Positions 37,869-47,331 of a DNA stretch of 64,000 bases are shown here, one piece after another. Source of the DNA: Streptomyces sp. NBC_01478 (lineage in GTDB: Bacteria > Actinomycetota > Actinomycetes > Streptomycetales > Streptomycetaceae); the NCBI RefSeq assembly GCF_036227225.1, contig NZ_CP109444.1, positions 10,335,501 through 10,399,500 on the forward strand, written 5' to 3'. Position numbers and translations under genes: made by a program. The notes under the pieces are model-generated. The model had not been told where the DNA came from, made no database searches, and was given only the letters and a program-made list of their open reading frames with translations. The number at the start of each line of letters is the position of its first letter. Position 1 is the first letter of the stretch.

Positions 37869-38957
37869 ATGGCCGGCAGCACAGTGCGGAACGGACGGCA
37901 AGGCAGACGACTGACCGCGTGGGCGGTGCGTGCGACGGCGGCGGCCGCGTGCACCACCCTCGCGCTCACGGCGTGCGGCAGCACCAAGGACACCGGCGCG
38001 AGCAGCGCCGGCGGCAGCAGTGGTACCGGCAAGGTGGGGGTGATCCTGCCCCTGCTGACCTCGCCGTTCTGGCAGTCGTACAACGACTATGTGCCGAAGA
38101 TGGCGAAGTCCGAAGGTGTCCAGGCACTGAAGACGGTCAACTCCAACAGCGACCCCTCGCAGCAGATCACCGACATCAACAACGAGCTGAACCAGGGCGT
38201 CAAGGGCCTGGTCGTCGCCCCGCTGGACAGCGCCGCCATCGAAGCCGGCCTCGACCAGGCCGAGCGCAAGGGCGTACCGGTAGTCGCCGTCGACGTGGCG
38301 CCCGACAAGGGCAAGGTCGCGATGGTCGTGCGCGCCGACAACGTGGCGTACGGCGAGAAGGCCTGCGAATACCTCGGGGCGCACATCACCAGCGGCAAGG
38401 TCGTACAGATCATGGGCGACCTCGCCTCGGTCAACGGCCGTGACCGGTCGGAGGCGTTCAGGGCCTGCGTCAAGGAGAAGTACCCGAAGCTCAAGGTCCT
38501 GGAGATCCCCGCCAAGTGGGAGTCCGACACGGCGGCCTCCAAGCTCGACACGCTCCTCAACGCCAACCCCGACATCAAGGGCATCTACATGCAGGCGGGC
38601 GGCGTCTACCTTGCGCCCACCCTCCAAACCCTCAAGTCCAAGGGCCTGTTGAAGACGGCGGGCAAGGCCGGGCACATCACGATCGTCTCGAACGACGGCA
38701 TCCCGCAGGAGTTCGACGCGATCCGCAAGGGCGAGATCGACGCCACCGTCTCCCAACCGGCCGACGCCTACGCCAAGTACGGCATGTACTACATCAAGGC
38801 CGCGATGGCGGGGAAGACCTTCAAGCCCGGCCCCACCGACCACGACTCCACGATCGTCAAGCTGCCCAGCGGCATCCTCGAGGACCAACTGCCCGCGCCG
38901 CTGGTCACCAAGGACAACGTCGACGACCCCAAGCTCTGGGGCAACACGGTCAAATGA
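37869..38957 (+). CDS. RbsB-type sugar-binding lipoprotein
   Basis: A 362-residue periplasmic-binding protein of the ribose/monosaccharide type. The lipobox LALTAC sets Cys36 as the lipid anchor; the mature domain shows VGVILPLLTSPFWQSYNDYV, GLVVAPLDSAAIEAGLDQAE and ITIVSNDGIPQEFDAIRKG, all typical. In this operon L-fucose is the expected ligand (inference). ATG 37869 follows GAGGAG. Its stop overlaps the ATPase start. Confidence 0.92.
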   Translation: MAGSTVRNGRQGRRLTAWAVRATAAAACTTLALTACGSTKDTGASSAGGSSGTGKVGVILPLLTSPFWQSYNDYVPKMAKSEGVQALKTVNSNSDPSQQITDINNELNQGVKGLVVAPLDSAAIEAGLDQAERKGVPVVAVDVAPDKGKVAMVVRADNVAYGEKACEYLGAHITSGKVVQIMGDLASVNGRDRSEAFRACVKEKYPKLKVLEIPAKWESDTAASKLDTLLNANPDIKGIYMQAGGVYLAPTLQTLKSKGLLKTAGKAGHITIVSNDGIPQEFDAIRKGEIDATVSQPADAYAKYGMYYIKAAMAGKTFKPGPTDHDSTIVKLPSGILEDQLPAPLVTKDNVDDPKLWGNTVK

Positions 38958-40459
38958 GTACCCCACTGACCACTCCGCTGGTGGAGGCGACGGGAATCGT
39001 CAAGCGGTACGGCCCCACCGTCGCCCTCGCCGACGGCCGACTCACCGTACTGCCGGGCGAGTCCCACGCCCTCGTCGGCCGCAACGGCGCCGGCAAGTCC
39101 ACCCTCGTCACCGTCCTCACCGGACTCCAGGCCCCCGACGAGGGCACGGTCCGCTTCGACGGCGAGCCCGCGCCCCCGCTCACCGACCGCGACGCCTGGC
39201 GCGCCAAGGTGGCCTGCGTCTACCAGAAGCCCACCGTGGTCCCCGAGTTGACGGTCGCCGAGAACCTCTTCATCAACCGTCAGCCGACCTCCCGCGGCGG
39301 AGTCATCAGTTGGCGCCGACTCCGCACCGAGGCCGCCGAACTCCTCGACACCTGGGACGTGCGCGTCGACCCCGAGGCGCGCACCGCGGACCTCAAGGTC
39401 GAGGACCGCCAAATGGTGGAGATAGCAAGGGCGTTGAGCTTCGGCGCCCGGTTCATCGTCCTCGACGAACCGACCGCCCAGCTCGACAACCGGGAGATCG
39501 AGCGGCTCTTCACCCGGATGCGGGCGCTCCAGGAGTCGGGCGTCACCTTCCTGTTCATCTCGCACCACCTCCAGGAGGTGTACGAGGTGTGCCAGACCGT
39601 CACGGTGCTGCGCGACGCCCGCTGGATCACCACCGCACCGGTCGCCGACCTCCCGCGCCGCGCCCTGGTGGAGGCCATGGCGGGGGAGTCCATCGCCGAA
39701 CTCGAAGTGCAGCTAAGGGAGTTGGACAGCGAGGCGCCCGTCCTCCTCGACGCACGAGGGCTCACCTCCGAGTCGTACCAGAACGTCGATCTCACCGTCC
39801 GCCGCGGCGAGGTCGTCGGACTCGCCGGGTCCAGCGGCAGCGGCAAGATCGAGCTGGCCGAGTCCTTCACCGGGCTGTACACCCCGACTGGCGGCACCGC
39901 CCAACTCGACGGCGAGCAACTGCCGTTCGGGGATGTGCAGGCCGCACTCAAGGCCGGTGTCGGATGCGTACCGCGCGACCGGCACGGGCAGGGGCTGGTC
40001 TTCGGGATGTCCATCGGGGACAACGCGACCATGACGGTCCTGGACCGGCTCGGCCGCTTCGGTTTCGTCGGCACCGACCGCAAGCGCGCGTTCGCCACCG
40101 ACCTGATCGACCGCCTCGACATCCATGCCGAGGGCCCCGAACAACCCGTCTCGGACCTGTCCGGCGGCAACGCGCAGAAGGTCGTCATGGCCCGCGCGCT
40201 GGCCTCCGATCCCAGGCTGCTGGTCCTCATCAACCCCACCGCGGGCGTCGACGTGAAGTCCAAGGAGTCACTGCTCGCCCGCATGGACAGCGCCCGCGAC
40301 GACGGCACCGCCGTGCTCGTCGTCTCCGACGAACTCGACGACCTGCGGCGCTGCGACCGCGTCCTCGTCCTCTTCCACGGCCGCGTCGTCGCCGAGCACC
40401 CGGCGGGCTGGCGCGACCACGAGCTGATCGCCTCCATCGAAGGAGTGGACCATGGCTGA
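38954..40459 (+). CDS. RbsA-type duplicated ABC ATPase
   Basis: A 501-residue ATPase with two nucleotide-binding domains. The first has Walker A LVGRNGAGKSTLV and Walker B FIVLDEPTAQLD; the signature motif is atypical (LKVEDRQMVEIARAL). The second has GLAGSSGSGKIELAE, signature DLSGGNAQKVVMARAL and LLVLINPTAGVDV, where the usual Asp-Glu of Walker B reads Ile-Asn, as is common in the second half of such proteins. Powers the monosaccharide importer. ATG overlaps the previous stop (ATGA), and it overlaps the permease start by 8 nt. Confidence 0.93.
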   Translation: MSTPLTTPLVEATGIVKRYGPTVALADGRLTVLPGESHALVGRNGAGKSTLVTVLTGLQAPDEGTVRFDGEPAPPLTDRDAWRAKVACVYQKPTVVPELTVAENLFINRQPTSRGGVISWRRLRTEAAELLDTWDVRVDPEARTADLKVEDRQMVEIARALSFGARFIVLDEPTAQLDNREIERLFTRMRALQESGVTFLFISHHLQEVYEVCQTVTVLRDARWITTAPVADLPRRALVEAMAGESIAELEVQLRELDSEAPVLLDARGLTSESYQNVDLTVRRGEVVGLAGSSGSGKIELAESFTGLYTPTGGTAQLDGEQLPFGDVQAALKAGVGCVPRDRHGQGLVFGMSIGDNATMTVLDRLGRFGFVGTDRKRAFATDLIDRLDIHAEGPEQPVSDLSGGNAQKVVMARALASDPRLLVLINPTAGVDVKSKESLLARMDSARDDGTAVLVVSDELDDLRRCDRVLVLFHGRVVAEHPAGWRDHELIASIEGVDHG

Positions 40460-41480
40460 CACCAAGGCGGCCCCGCCGCTCGCCGCCCCACGCGCCACCG
40501 GGGCGGGCTCGGCCCGCACGGTCCTGCTCCGCCGGGCCCGCGAACTCGCTCTCGTACCAGCCCTGTTGGTGCTCCTGGTGCTCGGCGCGATCGTCAACGA
40601 CTCGTTCCTCACCGAACGGAACCTGATCTCCATCCTCGGTGCCTCCGCCGCGCTCGCGATGGTGGTCCTGGCCGAGTCGCTGATCCTCATCACCGGCAAG
40701 ATCGACCTGTCCCTCGAGTCGGTGGTCGGCATCGCGCCCGCCATCGGCGCCCTGCTGGTCCTGCCGACCGCCGAGTCCGGCTGGGGCACCGAGTGGGCGG
40801 CCCCGCTCGCCCTCGTCGCGGTCCTCGTCGTCGGCGGGATCATCGGCGCCTTCAACGGCATCCTCGTGGTGAAGTTCAAGCTCAACGCCTTCATCGTCAC
40901 CCTCGCCATGCTGATCGTGCTGCGCGGACTGCTGGTCGGCGCCACCAAGGGCAAGACGCTGTTCGGCATGCCGGACTCCTTCTTCACCCTGGCCACCAGC
41001 ACCTTCCTCAACGTCCCGATGTCGGTGTGGCTGGCCGCGGTCTGCTTCGCGGTCGCCGGGTTCGTGCTGAAGTACCACCGCGTCGGCCGCGCCCTGTACG
41101 CGATCGGCGGCAACCAGGAGGCGGCCCGCGCGGCCGGCATCCGCGTCGACCGCATGCTGCTCGGCGTGTCCGTCGTCGCGGGCGTCCTCGCCTCGGTGGG
41201 CGGCATCATGCAGACCGGCTACGTCGGCGCGATCAGCGCCAACCAGGGCAACAACATGATCTTCACCGTGATGGCGGCCGCGGTCATCGGCGGCATCAGC
41301 CTCGACGGGGGCAAGGGCACCATGTTCGGCGCTCTGACCGGCGTACTCCTCCTGGGAGTTGTCCAGAACCTCCTCACCCTCGCCCAGGTCCCGTCCTTCT
41401 GGATCCAGGCCATCTACGGCGGAATCATCCTGGTCGCCCTCATGATCGCCCGCGTCACCACGGGCCGCGCCCAGGACTGA
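40452..41480 (+). CDS. RbsC-type sugar permease
   Basis: A 342-residue permease with about ten helices. [20 protein letters not shown] and [17 protein letters not shown], then [17 protein letters not shown], the ATPase-coupling loop, are characteristic. Third member of the RbsABC-like set and translationally coupled. A 61-nt gap separates it from the fuconate dehydratase. Confidence 0.93.
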   Translation: MADTKAAPPLAAPRATGAGSARTVLLRRARELALVPALLVLLVLGAIVNDSFLTERNLISILGASAALAMVVLAESLILITGKIDLSLESVVGIAPAIGALLVLPTAESGWGTEWAAPLALVAVLVVGGIIGAFNGILVVKFKLNAFIVTLAMLIVLRGLLVGATKGKTLFGMPDSFFTLATSTFLNVPMSVWLAAVCFAVAGFVLKYHRVGRALYAIGGNQEAARAAGIRVDRMLLGVSVVAGVLASVGGIMQTGYVGAISANQGNNMIFTVMAAAVIGGISLDGGKGTMFGALTGVLLLGVVQNLLTLAQVPSFWIQAIYGGIILVALMIARVTTGRAQD

Positions 41481-41541
41481 CCCCACCGGCCTCCGGCACC
41501 CGCACGGCACCGGATCCCTGTACCCGACCGAAAGGCCTTCC

Positions 41542-42882
41542 GTGTCCCCGACCCCCGCCCGCATCACCGCGGTCGACACCTACGACATCCGTTTCCCCAC
41601 CTCGCGCGAGCTCGACGGCTCCGACGCGATGAACCCGGACCCCGACTACTCGGCCGCGTACGTCGTGCTGCGCACCGACGCGGCCGACGGGTACGAGGGG
41701 CACGGGTTCTCCTTCACCATCGGGCGGGGCAACGATGTCCAGGTCGCCGCGATCGACGCGCTGCGCCACCATGTGATCGGCCGGCCGGTCGACGAACTGT
41801 GCGCGGATCCGGGGTCGTTGAACCGCGAGCTGATCGGCGACAGCCAACTCCGCTGGCTGGGGCCCGAGAAGGGCGTGATGCACATGGCGATCGGCGCCGT
41901 CATCAACGCGGCCTGGGACCTCACCGCCAAGCGCGCCGGCAAACCGCTCTGGCAGTTGCTCGCCGACGCCGACCCCGAATGGCTCGTCAGCCAGATCGAC
42001 TTCAGGTACATCACCGACGCTCTCACCCCGGACGAGGCCCTCGACATCCTGCGCCGTGGCAGGGCGGGCGCGGAAGACCGTAGGAACATCCTTTTGGAGC
42101 GCGGCTTCCCCGCCTACACCACCTCCCCCGGCTGGCTCGGCTACGACGACGAGAAGCTCACCCGGCTCGCGGTGCAGGCCGTCGCCGACGGCTTCCGGCA
42201 GATCAAGCTGAAGGTCGGCGCCGACCTCGACGACGACATCCGCCGTTGCAGGGTGGCCCGTTCGGTGGTCGGGCCCGACATCCGGATGGCTATCGACGCC
42301 AACCAGCGCTGGGACGTGGCCGAGGCGATCCGCTGGACCAAGGCGCTCGCCGAGTTCGACCCGTACTGGATCGAGGAACCCACCAGCCCCGACGACGTGT
42401 TGGGTCACGCCACCATCCGCGCGGCGGTCGCGCCGGTCAAGGTCGCCACCGGCGAACACGTCCAGAACCGCATCGTGTTCAAGCAGTTGCTCCAGGCCGG
42501 CGCCCTCGACGTCCTCCAGATAGACGCGGCCCGCGTCGGCGGCGTCAACGAGAACCTCGCGATCCTGCTGCTCGCCGCCAAGTTCGGTGTCCCCGTCTGC
42601 CCGCACGCGGGCGGGGTCGGACTGTGCGAACTCGTCCAGCATCTCTCGATGTTCGACTACCTCGCCGTCTCCGGGACGACCGACGACCGCGTCATCGAGT
42701 ACGTCGATCATCTGCACGACCACTTCCTCGATCCGGTGGTGATCCGCGAAGGTCACTACATGGCACCCACCACACCAGGGTTCTCGGCCACCATGCGTCC
42801 CGAGTCCATCGCGCGTTACACGTTCCCCGACGGCACCTTCTGGGCCGCCGACCTCGACCACCAGAAGGGACACGCGGCATGA
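41542..42882 (+). CDS. L-fuconate dehydratase (enolase superfamily)
   Basis: A 446-residue mandelate-racemase-subgroup enzyme. Long N-terminal capping domain with [19 protein letters not shown], typical of fuconate dehydratases. The barrel holds KLKVG (KxK base), [19 protein letters not shown] and ATGEHV (three metal ligands), [10 protein letters not shown], and [10 protein letters not shown] with the catalytic His. It converts L-fuconate to 2-keto-3-deoxy-L-fuconate. GTG 41542 has AAAGG upstream. Its stop overlaps the SDR start, as do most junctions in this operon. Confidence 0.9.
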   Translation: MSPTPARITAVDTYDIRFPTSRELDGSDAMNPDPDYSAAYVVLRTDAADGYEGHGFSFTIGRGNDVQVAAIDALRHHVIGRPVDELCADPGSLNRELIGDSQLRWLGPEKGVMHMAIGAVINAAWDLTAKRAGKPLWQLLADADPEWLVSQIDFRYITDALTPDEALDILRRGRAGAEDRRNILLERGFPAYTTSPGWLGYDDEKLTRLAVQAVADGFRQIKLKVGADLDDDIRRCRVARSVVGPDIRMAIDANQRWDVAEAIRWTKALAEFDPYWIEEPTSPDDVLGHATIRAAVAPVKVATGEHVQNRIVFKQLLQAGALDVLQIDAARVGGVNENLAILLLAAKFGVPVCPHAGGVGLCELVQHLSMFDYLAVSGTTDDRVIEYVDHLHDHFLDPVVIREGHYMAPTTPGFSATMRPESIARYTFPDGTFWAADLDHQKGHAA

Positions 42883-43634
42883 CCGACTTCGAGGGCCTCA
42901 AGGCCCTGGTCACCGGCGGCGCCTCCGGCATCGGCCGGGCCACCGCCGAACTCCTCGCCGAACGCGGCGCGTCGGTCGCCGTCCTCGACCTGGACCCGAG
43001 CAGCGTCGAGAAGCCGCTGCTCGGCTACCGCGCCGACGTCACCGACGACGCCTCCGTACGACAGGCCGTGGCCTCGGCGTTCGCCGACCTCGGCGGACTC
43101 GACGTGGTGGTCAACAACGCGGGCATCGGCGCCCAGGGCACCGTCGAGGACAACGACGACGAGGAGTGGCTCCGCGTCCTGAACGTCAATGTGATCGGCA
43201 TGGTCCGGGTCGCCCGGGCCGCCCTCCCGCATCTGCGCGCGTCGTCCCACGCGGCGATCGTCAACACCTGCTCCATCGCCGCCACGGCCGGTCTTCCCCA
43301 ACGCGCCCTGTACAGCGCCACCAAGGGCGCCGTGTACTCCCTCACCCTCGCCATGGCCGCCGACCACGTCCGCGAGGGCGTCCGCGTGAACTGCGTCAAC
43401 CCCGGTACGGCGGACACCCCTTGGGTCGGCCGGCTGCTCGACTCCGCCGCCGACCCGGCCGCCGAACGCGCCGCCCTGGCCGCCCGCCAGCCCTCCGGCC
43501 GCCTCGTCTCGGCGGCCGAAGTCGCCGGCGCCATCGCCTACTTGGCGAGCCCGCTGTCCGGCGCCACCACCGGCACCGCGCTCGCCGTGGACGGCGGCAT
43601 GCAGGGCCTGCGGCTGAGGCCGGTGGGCCAGTGA
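42879..43634 (+). CDS. SDR dehydrogenase of the fucose pathway
   Basis: A 251-residue classical [19 protein letters not shown] (NAD(P) site), [11 protein letters not shown], catalytic Ser in [13 protein letters not shown], and the closing [10 protein letters not shown]. Placed between fuconate dehydratase and an aldo/keto reductase, it fits 2-keto-3-deoxy-L-fuconate 4-dehydrogenase, or alternatively L-fucose dehydrogenase. ATG overlaps the previous stop (ATGA). Confidence 0.85.
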   Translation: MTDFEGLKALVTGGASGIGRATAELLAERGASVAVLDLDPSSVEKPLLGYRADVTDDASVRQAVASAFADLGGLDVVVNNAGIGAQGTVEDNDDEEWLRVLNVNVIGMVRVARAALPHLRASSHAAIVNTCSIAATAGLPQRALYSATKGAVYSLTLAMAADHVREGVRVNCVNPGTADTPWVGRLLDSAADPAAERAALAARQPSGRLVSAAEVAGAIAYLASPLSGATTGTALAVDGGMQGLRLRPVGQ

Positions 43635-44620
43635 GCACCCTCGGCGCGAGCGGGGTCGAGGTCGGCGGGCTGGGTTTCGGCGGGGCCGCGATAGCCAACC
43701 TGTACACCGAGGTGAGCGACGACCAGGCGTATCAGGCCGTCAACACGGCCTGGCAGCAAGGCATTCGCTACTTCGACACCGCGCCGCACTACGGCCTCGG
43801 TCTGTCCGAGCGCCGCCTGGGTGCGGCTCTGCGCGAGCACCCGCGGTCGTCGTACGCGATCTCCACCAAGGTCGGACGGCGGCTGGAACCCGTCGAGAGG
43901 GTGACCGGTGACGACCTCGCCAACGGGTTCGCCGTGCCCGCCGCACAGCGCCGCGTCTGGGACTTCAGCGCCGACGGGATACGCCGCACCCTGGACGCGA
44001 GCCTGGAACGGCTCGGCCTCGACCGCGTCGACATCGTCTACCTCCACGACCCCGACGACCACGCCGAAGAGGCCTTCCGCGAGGGCTATCCCGCCCTGGA
44101 GAAGCTCCGCGCGGAGGGCGTCGTCGGGGCGATCGGCGCGGGCATGAACCAGGCCGAGATGCTCACCCGCTTCGTCCAGGACACCGACGTGGACGTGGTG
44201 TTGTGCGCGGGCCGCTACACCCTGCTCGACCAGAGTGCGCTGAGCGACCTCCTCCCGGCAGCCGTGGCCCGCGGCAGGTCGGTCGTCGTCGGCGGGGCCT
44301 TCAACTCCGGTCTGCTGGCGGACCCGAAGCCCGACGCGACGTACAACTACGCCCAGGCTCCGGCCGAGGTGCTGGACCGCGCCCTGGGAATGAAGGCCGT
44401 CGCCGAGCGGCACGGCATCACGCTGCGCGCCGCCGCCCTCGCGTTCTGCGCCGCCCACCCCGCCGTGGCGAGCGTCCTGGTCGGTGCCCGGTCGGCGGCC
44501 GAAGTGCGGGACTGCGCCGAGCAGTTCGCCGCCGTGGTGCCCGCCGCGTTCTGGCAGGAGCTGCGCGAGACGGGCCTGCTGTCCCTCGATGCCCCGGTGC
44601 CCGCGGAGGAGCCGTCATGA
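43631..44620 (+). CDS. Aldo/keto reductase, probable L-fucose (aldose) 1-dehydrogenase
   Basis: A 329-residue TIM-barrel AKR with its tetrad: Asp and Tyr in YFDTAPHYGLGLSERRLG, Lys in ISTKVG, His in VDIVYLHDP. It resembles the D-threo-aldose/L-fucose dehydrogenase group, which oxidises L-fucose to the 1,5-lactone with NAD(P). GTG overlaps the previous stop by 4 nt. The last residues and stop lie in a short tandem duplication. Confidence 0.87.
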   Translation: MSTLGASGVEVGGLGFGGAAIANLYTEVSDDQAYQAVNTAWQQGIRYFDTAPHYGLGLSERRLGAALREHPRSSYAISTKVGRRLEPVERVTGDDLANGFAVPAAQRRVWDFSADGIRRTLDASLERLGLDRVDIVYLHDPDDHAEEAFREGYPALEKLRAEGVVGAIGAGMNQAEMLTRFVQDTDVDVVLCAGRYTLLDQSALSDLLPAAVARGRSVVVGGAFNSGLLADPKPDATYNYAQAPAEVLDRALGMKAVAERHGITLRAAALAFCAAHPAVASVLVGARSAAEVRDCAEQFAAVVPAAFWQELRETGLLSLDAPVPAEEPS

Positions 44621-44642
44621 GAGCGGAGGAGTCGTCATGAGA
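44603..44642 (+). repeat. 20-bp tandem duplication of a ribosome site and start codon
   Basis: GCGGAGGAGCCGTCATGAGA at 44603-44622 is repeated at 44623-44642 with one change (C to T). Each copy has GGAGGAG and ATGA. The first ATG (44617) opens only a seven-codon frame; the second begins the mutarotase. Confidence 0.9.
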
Positions 44643-44951
44643 GTCGCCCTGCACACCAAGGTCCGCGCCGACCGCGTCACCGAGTACGAGAACGCCCACC
44701 TCGACGTCCCCAAGGAACTCACCGCCGCGATCCGCGCCGCCGGCGCCACCTCCTGGACGATCTGGCGCAGCGGCACCGACCTCTTCCACGTCCTGGACTG
44801 CGACGACTACGCCCGCCTGCTGGCCGAGTTGGACCAGCTCCCGGTGAACGTGGCCTGGCAGGCCCGCATGGCGCAGCTCCTCACCGTGGTGCACGACTAC
44901 TCCGGCAAGGGTACTGACGCCGGCCTGCCCGTCGTATGGGAGCTGCCATGA
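44637..44951 (+). CDS. L-fucose/L-rhamnose mutarotase (PF05336 family)
   Basis: A 104-residue dimeric alpha-beta-barrel protein: MRVALHTKVRADRVTEYENA, then HLDVPKELTAAIRAAGATSW, including the family's catalytic His, followed by YARLLAELDQLPVNVAWQAR. Interconverts alpha and beta anomers so the dehydrogenase gets its preferred form. ATG 44637 lies in the second copy of a duplicated start region. Its stop overlaps the lactonase start. Confidence 0.88.
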   Translation: MRVALHTKVRADRVTEYENAHLDVPKELTAAIRAAGATSWTIWRSGTDLFHVLDCDDYARLLAELDQLPVNVAWQARMAQLLTVVHDYSGKGTDAGLPVVWELP

Positions 44952-45787
44952 CCGTCGACGCCCACCACCACGTATGGGACCTCTCCGTCCGCGACCAGGA
45001 CTGGATCACCGGGCCCGAACTCCAGCCCCTGCGCCGGGACTTCACCGTCGCCGACCTCGAACCCGAGGCCCGGGCGGCCGGCGTCGACCGGACCGTCCTC
45101 GTCCAGACGATCACCGTCGCCGAGGAGACCCCGGAGTTCCTCGCCCTCGCCGACGCGCACGACCTGATCGCCGGAGTCGTCGGCTGGACCGACCTCACGA
45201 GCCCGGACATCACCGACGAACTGGCCCGCCTGCGCGAACTCCCCGGCGGCCACTACCTGAAGGGCATCCGCCACCAGGTACAGGGCGAGCCCGACCCGAA
45301 CTGGCTGCTGCGCCCGGACGTACGCCGAGGCCTCACCGCCGTGGCCGACGCGGGTCTCGTCTACGACCTGCTGGTCCTGCCCCACCAGTTCCCGGCCGCC
45401 GTGGAGGTGGCCGCCTCGCTGCCCCAACTCGCCTTCGTCCTCGATCACTTGGGCAAGCCGCCTGTCGTCTCGGGACAGTTGGAGCCCTGGGCGACCTCGC
45501 TCAGCGGCCTCGCCGCACTCCCCAACACGTACTGCAAACTGTCGGGCCTGGTGACGGAGGCCGACTGGAAGACCTGGGGCACGGAGGACCTGCGCGGCTA
45601 CGCGGACACCGCACTCGACGCCTTCGGCCCGAGTCGGCTGATGTTCGGCTCGGACTGGCCGGTGTGCACCCTGGCGGCGACGTACGGCCAAGTCGCGGAA
45701 GCGACAGGTGAGTTGACGGACGGTCTCGGCACGGCCGAGCGCGCGGAGGTGTTCGGGGGCACGGCCACCCGCGTCTACGGTCTCTGA
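44948..45787 (+). CDS. L-fuconolactonase (amidohydrolase 2 family)
   Basis: A 279-residue metal-dependent hydrolase with VDAHHHVWDLSVRDQDWITG at the N-terminus, then FVLDHLGKPPV, KLSGLVTEADW and MFGSDWPVCTL, which together form the amidohydrolase active site. The family and context fit hydrolysis of L-fucono-1,5-lactone to fuconate. ATG overlaps the mutarotase stop. Its 3' end overlaps the convergent membrane-protein gene by 13 nt. It closes the operon; no aldolase or acylpyruvate hydrolase for the final cleavage is present. Confidence 0.88.
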   Translation: MTVDAHHHVWDLSVRDQDWITGPELQPLRRDFTVADLEPEARAAGVDRTVLVQTITVAEETPEFLALADAHDLIAGVVGWTDLTSPDITDELARLRELPGGHYLKGIRHQVQGEPDPNWLLRPDVRRGLTAVADAGLVYDLLVLPHQFPAAVEVAASLPQLAFVLDHLGKPPVVSGQLEPWATSLSGLAALPNTYCKLSGLVTEADWKTWGTEDLRGYADTALDAFGPSRLMFGSDWPVCTLAATYGQVAEATGELTDGLGTAERAEVFGGTATRVYGL

Positions 45788-47196
45788 ACCGCGGTCGCCA
45801 ACCGCGTCGGCGGCAGATACTCCCGTACGAACGTCCGCTCCCAGCACGCGCCCGTCTCCCGCAACTCCCGCCAGGACGTGCACCGGTAGCGGAAGAGACG
45901 GGCCCGGACGTAGCGCGGGGGCGCGTCGGGCGGGAACGGCGAGTGGCGCAACAGCCGTAGCGTGTCCCGGTCGTTGGCCAGGAGGCGTTCCACCAGGGCG
46001 CCGAACCACGGATCGGCGTAGCCGGGGGAGAGCGCCGCGAACCACAGCATCCAGTCCAGTCGCAGGTGGTACGGCGCGAACTGGCGTGGCCAGCGCCGTG
46101 GATCGCCCGGCTTGCCCTTGAACTCGTACTCCCGCCAGTCGGAGTCCTCGCGGGGTACGGCGTCCGTCGTGCCCTCGATCACCACTTCGTGGCGGATACG
46201 GTTGACGGTGCCGAACGCGCCGTAGCTGTTGACCAGATGGAGCGGATCGAACGAGCGGTTCATGATCTGCCGGCGGGAGACCATGTTGCGGACCGGGTTC
46301 CGGCTGAGCCACAGCAGCAGGGCGGCGACCGTGAGGACCACGGCCTCGTACCAGACGGGTGGGCCGGGCAGCGGCGGCGGTGTGTGCGGGAACCGGATCG
46401 CGGACAGGGCCAGCGCGATGGTGAGCCAGTTCAGCCAGGCGAAGTTGCCGGACAGGACCAGCCACAACTGGGTGGCGATGATCAGGGACGCGGCTGCCGT
46501 CGCGATCGACTGAGGGGTGAACAGCAGGACGGGGACGACGAGTTGGGTGAAGTGGTTGGCGGCGACCTCGACCCGGTGCAGCGGTCGGGGGAGGTGATGG
46601 AAGAACCAGCTCAGAGGGCCCGGCATCGGCTGTGTCTCGTGGTGGAAGTCCAGACAGGTCAGCTTCCGCCAGCACGCGTCACCGCGCAGCTTGATGAGAC
46701 CCGCGCCGAACTCCACCCGGAACAGGACCCAGCGCAGCAGGAACAGCACCACGACCGGCGGAGCCACCTCGTCGTTGCCCAGGAAGACGGCCAGGAAGCC
46801 GACCTCCAGCAACAGCGACTCCCAGCCGAACGCGTACCAGGTCTGGCCGACGTTGACGATCGACAGATACAGCACCCACGGCACCAGCCACAGCAGCATC
46901 CCACCCCAGAGCGGCAGTTGGGAGTCGAGCCCGGCCGCCAGTGCCGCCGACACCGCGCAGCCCGTCCCTGCGCAGACCGCGAAGAAGCGGTCCGTGTAGT
47001 GGAATTGGAAGACGCCCGGGGCCCGCCGGAACGGCATGCGGTCGAGGAAGCGGGGGACCGGCAGCATGCCGTGCTCGCCGATCAGCGCGCGGAACTGCCG
47101 GGCCGCGGTGAGGAACGCGACCAGATAGACACCGGCCAGGGCCCGCTGGAAGACCAGCCTGCCCAGCCAGTAGTCGGGTGCGGTGAACCATCCCAC
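45775..47196 (-). CDS. Lipase maturation factor-like membrane protein
   Basis: A 473-residue multi-pass membrane protein starting MGWFTAPDYWLGRLVFQRAL. The family block GWESLLLEVGFLAVFLGN, RVEFGAGLIKLRGDACWRKL and CLDFHHETQPMPGPLSWF identifies lipase maturation factor (LMF) proteins. Vertebrate LMF1 folds lipases in the ER; bacterial members are uncharacterised. About nine helices, with a soluble C-terminal domain (YEFKGKPGDPRRWPRQFAPY). Not obviously connected with the fucose operon it converges on. Confidence 0.88.
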   Translation of the reverse strand: MGWFTAPDYWLGRLVFQRALAGVYLVAFLTAARQFRALIGEHGMLPVPRFLDRMPFRRAPGVFQFHYTDRFFAVCAGTGCAVSAALAAGLDSQLPLWGGMLLWLVPWVLYLSIVNVGQTWYAFGWESLLLEVGFLAVFLGNDEVAPPVVVLFLLRWVLFRVEFGAGLIKLRGDACWRKLTCLDFHHETQPMPGPLSWFFHHLPRPLHRVEVAANHFTQLVVPVLLFTPQSIATAAASLIIATQLWLVLSGNFAWLNWLTIALALSAIRFPHTPPPLPGPPVWYEAVVLTVAALLLWLSRNPVRNMVSRRQIMNRSFDPLHLVNSYGAFGTVNRIRHEVVIEGTTDAVPREDSDWREYEFKGKPGDPRRWPRQFAPYHLRLDWMLWFAALSPGYADPWFGALVERLLANDRDTLRLLRHSPFPPDAPPRYVRARLFRYRCTSWRELRETGACWERTFVREYLPPTRLATAVQRP

Positions 47197-47331
47197 GACC
47201 GTGCGCTCCTCCCTCCATCGTCACACCTCGGTCGACCGTCACTCTCCGTGATCCACGCCTCCGGTTGCGTGACCCAAGTGGGTGAAGCAGACAATAGTGG
47301 CGAATCACCCGGCTTGAGGCGGGAGAACGAG

